Source: Streptomyces sp. NBC_01549
Lineage (GTDB): Bacteria; Actinomycetota; Actinomycetes; Streptomycetales; Streptomycetaceae
NCBI RefSeq assembly: GCF_026339955.1
Contig: NZ_JAPEPW010000002.1
Location: 930,001 to 994,000 of the forward strand
DNA: 64,000 nucleotides
Reading direction: 5' to 3'
Shown in pieces: positions 60,369 through 64,000 of this stretch (positions are counted from its first letter, which is position 1; the number at the start of each line of letters is the position of its first letter). The notes below the pieces were generated by a model, which was not told where the DNA came from, searched no databases, and saw only the letters and a list, made by a program, of their open reading frames with translations. A program made the position numbers and the translations under genes.

Positions 60369-60829
60369 AGGTGCGGGAGCCCGTGAAGCCGGGCGCGTAG
60401 GGCGCGGGCCATGTGGTCCGCGCCTTCCGCTGTCACCCGCTCCGGCTCCGGGCGGTCCAGGAGCCCGAAGACGCCCGGCCCGCGGTGTGCGGCGGCCAGG
60501 TCCGCCATGCGCGGCACGATGTGGAAGTGCACATGCGCGAAGCCCTCGGACTCGGCGAACTGGACGACGTAGGTCTTGACGCAGCCGGTCACCCCGCGCA
60601 GGGCCCTGGAGAGCCTGACCTGCCACACCCCCAGGGCCCCGGCCTCGGCGTCGGTGAGGTCATGGACGGCCGTGACATGCCGTCGCGGCAGCAGCACCAG
60701 CCAGCCGGGCACCGCGGTGTTGAAGCTGTGGGCCACCCGCCAGTACTCATCGGACACGACGCGTTCGCGGGGCGGAAGTTCGCCGAACCGTGCTTCCTGC
60801 CCGCATGCGTAGCAGGGGGGAGTCGTCAT
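60365..60829 (-). CDS. HIT-family nucleotide hydrolase/transferase
   Basis: A 154-residue histidine-triad protein with the motif HVHFHIVPR (HxHxHxx) near residue 103 and an N-terminal CYACGQEARFGELPPRERV. The CxxC there could bind zinc, as in many HIT proteins. It would hydrolyse or transfer nucleoside monophosphates (for example from Ap4A-like or AMP-lysine substrates); the real substrate is not known. ATG 60829 is used. It is divergent from the alcohol dehydrogenase gene. Confidence 0.85.
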   Translation of the reverse strand: MTTPPCYACGQEARFGELPPRERVVSDEYWRVAHSFNTAVPGWLVLLPRRHVTAVHDLTDAEAGALGVWQVRLSRALRGVTGCVKTYVVQFAESEGFAHVHFHIVPRMADLAAAHRGPGVFGLLDRPEPERVTAEGADHMARALRARLHGLPHL

Positions 60830-60893
60830 GCCCCCGGATCGTAGAGCGGACCTCGACCGCGGCACCAACGGTGACACTTCACGGTAGAGATCA

Positions 60894-60912
60894 CTGTACG
60901 GATCATGTACAG
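60894..60912. promoter_or_regulatory. CTGTAC-N7-GTACAG operator before the alcohol dehydrogenase
   Basis: A perfect 6-7-6 inverted repeat ending 13 bp before the ATG at 60926, next to the ribosome site. Binding here would block transcription or initiation. No regulator gene adjoins it. Confidence 0.6.
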
Positions 60913-60925
60913 AGAGGATGCCGTC

Positions 60926-61942
60926 ATGGCTGTCATGAGCGCGGTGCGTCTGCACTTCCCGACCCACGAGCTGCGGATCGAGGAGGTCGACAGGCCCACC
61001 CCCGGTGCGGGAGAGGTCCTGGTCAAGGTGGAAGCGGCCGGGGTGTGCCTGTCCGACGTCCACCTGATCTCCGGAAAACTCGGCGGCACACCCGCGCTGT
61101 TGCGGGGCGACACGGTGACCCTGGGCCACGAGGTGGCCGGCACCGTCGCCGAGCCGGGTCCGGACGCGGGCGGCTGGGCGGTCGGCAACCGGGTCGTCCT
61201 CCAGGCCGGCGAGTACCGCGACGGCAGGGGCTGGACCCGCGGCGTCGACTACGACGGAGGCTGGGCCGAGTTCGCGCTCGCCCGGGCCGACACGCTGGTC
61301 GCGCTCCCGGACTCGATCCCCTTCGAGCAGGGAGCGGTCATCCCGGACGCGGTCTCCACCCCGTGGGGCGCCATCACCGACACCGCCCGCGTCCGCCCCG
61401 GCCAGGCGGTCGGGGTGTGGGGTATCGGCGGTCTGGGCGCGCACGGGGTTCAGCTGCTGCGCATGGTGGGCGCCTGCCCGATCATCGCCGTCGACCCCTC
61501 CCCCGCCGCCCGCGACCGCGCCCTGGCCTTCGGCGCCGACCTCGCCCTCGACCCGGCCGACCCCGCTCTGGCCGAGAAGGTCGCCGCCGCCACCCACGGG
61601 GCGGGCATCGAGGCAGCCTTCGACTTCGCCGGCGTCACCCCGGTGCGCGAGCAGGCCCTGTCGGTGCTGGGCAACGGCGGCAAGCTGGTCCTCGTAGGGC
61701 TGAGCGGAAAACCGATCACCATCGCGGACAGCACCACCTTCAGCGCCCGCGAGCTGCGGCTCCTGGGCCACTACGGCTCCGGCGAGAACGCGGTGTCGCA
61801 ACTCATCCGCCTCACCGAGAACGGACGGCTGGACTTCTCCCGCTCCATCTCGGACGTACTGCCGCTGGAGCGGGCGGCCGAAGCCGTCGAACGGCTGGAG
61901 CACAAGAAGGGCGATCCGATCCGCCTGGTGCTGCGTCCCTGA
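60926..61942 (+). CDS. zinc-type alcohol dehydrogenase (MDR family)
   Basis: A 338-residue medium-chain dehydrogenase. The catalytic zinc site is visible (C in AGVCLSDVHL; GHE in LGHEVAG), and the nucleotide motif is GVWGIGGLGAHGVQLLR. The structural-zinc lobe, which normally has four Cys, reads YRDGRGWTRGVDYDGGWAEF and has none, so only one zinc is expected. It would oxidise a primary alcohol or reduce an aldehyde; the substrate is open. ATG 60926 has GAGAGG upstream. A strong hairpin follows at 61960-61995. Confidence 0.83.
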   Translation: MAVMSAVRLHFPTHELRIEEVDRPTPGAGEVLVKVEAAGVCLSDVHLISGKLGGTPALLRGDTVTLGHEVAGTVAEPGPDAGGWAVGNRVVLQAGEYRDGRGWTRGVDYDGGWAEFALARADTLVALPDSIPFEQGAVIPDAVSTPWGAITDTARVRPGQAVGVWGIGGLGAHGVQLLRMVGACPIIAVDPSPAARDRALAFGADLALDPADPALAEKVAAATHGAGIEAAFDFAGVTPVREQALSVLGNGGKLVLVGLSGKPITIADSTTFSARELRLLGHYGSGENAVSQLIRLTENGRLDFSRSISDVLPLERAAEAVERLEHKKGDPIRLVLRP

Positions 61943-61959
61943 GACACCCGCCCCGGGAC

Positions 61960-61995
61960 GAGGGCGACGACACCGACAAGCACGTCGTCGCCCTC
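61960..61995. terminator. bidirectional terminator between adh and lpdA
   Basis: GAGGGCGACGAC (61960-61971) and GTCGTCGCCCTC (61984-61995) form a perfect 12-bp stem with a 12-nt loop, midway in the 97-bp convergent spacer. Confidence 0.75.
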
Positions 61996-62039
61996 ATCGC
62001 GGGCGGCGCCACGACGGCACCGCCGGACCGCGAAAACGA

Positions 62040-63443
<1,404 letters not shown>

Positions 63444-63573
63444 GGGTGGATCCTTCCGGTGAAGCCCGGCTCAGCGCCGGTCCGACATCCTCTGCACCAT
63501 CTGACCCTGTGACCTTATGTCGTGAGTTCCTGCGACCGACAGCCGACAACCCCTGACCTGCGGCCCACGCGGA

Positions 63574-63723
63574 TCAGGCGCGCAGTGCCGCCACGACGCT
63601 TTTCGTGTCCGTGATGACATGTGCGTAGGTCGGATCGTTCAACTCATGGGCGGCCCGCATGAATTCGCGTGAGAACGCCGCGGTGGCGCCGGTCACCAGC
63701 GACACATGGAATCCGAGTTCCAT
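63574..63723 (-). pseudogene. C-terminal remnant of a cysteine hydrolase (isochorismatase family)
   Basis: The 49 codons from ATG 63723 read LGFHVSLVTGATAAFSREF, then MRAAHELNDPTYAHVITDT, the last strand and helix of isochorismatase-family hydrolases (compare GF.V.LV.DATA.F...H..A....PTYA.V). The catalytic Asp, Lys and Cys regions are missing: an in-frame stop lies just upstream of the ATG, and no matching N-terminus is found in neighbouring DNA. It looks like the leftover end of a deleted gene. Confidence 0.6.
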
Positions 63724-63789
63724 CGTCGTAGTCGTACACCGTCATCACCGCCTGCTTTCAGCGGGTCGTGCTCCTGCGCGGGCGGCCGG

Positions 63790-64000
63790 TCAGACGGGGA
63801 ACAGCAGACAGCTGCTGGTGGTGTGCGCCAGCAGCCGGTCCCTCGAGTCGAAGAGCTCGGCCTGCGCGAGGGCGGTACGGCGTCCGCTGTTGAGGACGGT
63901 GCCCACGGCACGGACCTCGCCGGTGTCCACGGTGACCGGACGCAGGAACTTCACGTTCAGATCGAGAGAGGTGTACCCCATGCCCTGCGGCAGGACCGAC
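63790..64000 (-). CDS. PaaI/hotdog-fold thioesterase (partial)
   Basis: The C-terminal 69 residues of a hotdog-fold thioesterase that continues beyond the right edge. It reads LPQGMGYTSLDLNVKFLRPVTVDTG split over the first 30 residues, then GRRTALAQAELFDSRDRLLAHTTSSCLLFPV. This is the usual YTTLELKVNFLRPV...LVATATGT ending of PaaI-type acyl-CoA thioesterases. The catalytic Asp/Asn segment would lie upstream, outside the window. Confidence 0.8.
   Translation of the reverse strand, partial: SVLPQGMGYTSLDLNVKFLRPVTVDTGEVRAVGTVLNSGRRTALAQAELFDSRDRLLAHTTSSCLLFPV

Overview
The window is a stretch of high-GC actinobacterial chromosome, almost certainly from a Streptomyces. The evidence is strong G/C bias at third codon positions, many GTG starts (and one TTG), an NsdA/NsdB-type developmental regulator, an orphan DUF397 protein, a large ATP-binding LuxR (LAL) regulator, a SpoIIE-type phosphatase and a class-E-type LAxTG sorting signal. 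I saw no rRNA, tRNA, CRISPR array, insertion sequence or antibiotic biosynthetic core genes. It looks like chromosomal accessory catabolism mixed with regulators.

Layout. 0.1-5.2 kb: a bacterial eRF1-like protein, an inositol 2-dehydrogenase (iolG), a Tat-exported phosphocholine phospholipase C and a divergent TetR regulator. 5.5-19.4 kb: a PAS-SpoIIE phosphatase, an NsdA/NsdB-like regulator with a divergent phosphotransferase, a secreted Amidase_2/PGRP-type amidase, a TrmB/LuxR regulator with a small partner, a 1273-residue secreted subtilase and a luciferase-like flavin oxidoreductase. 19.5-23 kb: a LAL regulator and an orphan DUF397 protein. 23-39.6 kb: a lipid catabolic block. It holds two thiolase-fold lipid-transfer proteins, a tandem DUF35 protein, an enoyl-CoA hydratase, three AMP-forming acyl-CoA ligases, a nitronate-monooxygenase-like flavoprotein, a PYROXD2-like FAD oxidoreductase, a Ser/Thr kinase with TPRs, an MpaB-type oxygenase and an acyl-CoA dehydrogenase. 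39.7-46.3 kb: a Cys-rich copper-binding protein, an NTF2-like protein, a DJ-1/PfpI + TetR pair, and a LacI-controlled Gfo/Idh dehydrogenase followed by a Tat-exported, LAxTG-anchored alginate-lyase-like enzyme. 46.3-57.3 kb: a myo-inositol module. A leftward catabolic operon (iolC, aldolase-like, iolB, iolD, iolA, gntR) is divergent from a rightward ABC importer operon. 57.4-64 kb: TetR, an alpha-methylacyl-CoA racemase, an acyl-CoA dehydrogenase, a HIT protein, a zinc-type alcohol dehydrogenase, lpdA, a hydrolase remnant and a partial thioesterase.

Main biological points. (1) The divergent ligase/hydratase pair followed by DUF35-thiolase-thiolase matches, in family, size, order and orientation, the C24-branched sterol side-chain genes fadD19/echA19...Rv3521/ltp4/ltp3 that I recall from mycobacteria, but no sterol ring-degradation gene is present. 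Three promoters of this block share a CTGAC-N5-GTCAG-type palindrome. The acyl-CoA dehydrogenase promoter carries an exact match to the KstR consensus as I remember it. (2) The inositol operons are divided by a 19-bp inverted repeat with several copies of an IolR-like decamer. The ABC operon ends in an iolE gene cut after about 85 codons and fused out of frame to the C-terminal half of an SDR gene that also has an in-frame TAG. The pathway therefore appears to lack its dehydratase here unless iolE exists elsewhere. (3) Several regulators have visible operators: TetR/phospholipase C, LacI/Gfo, racemase/acyl-CoA dehydrogenase and the alcohol dehydrogenase promoter.
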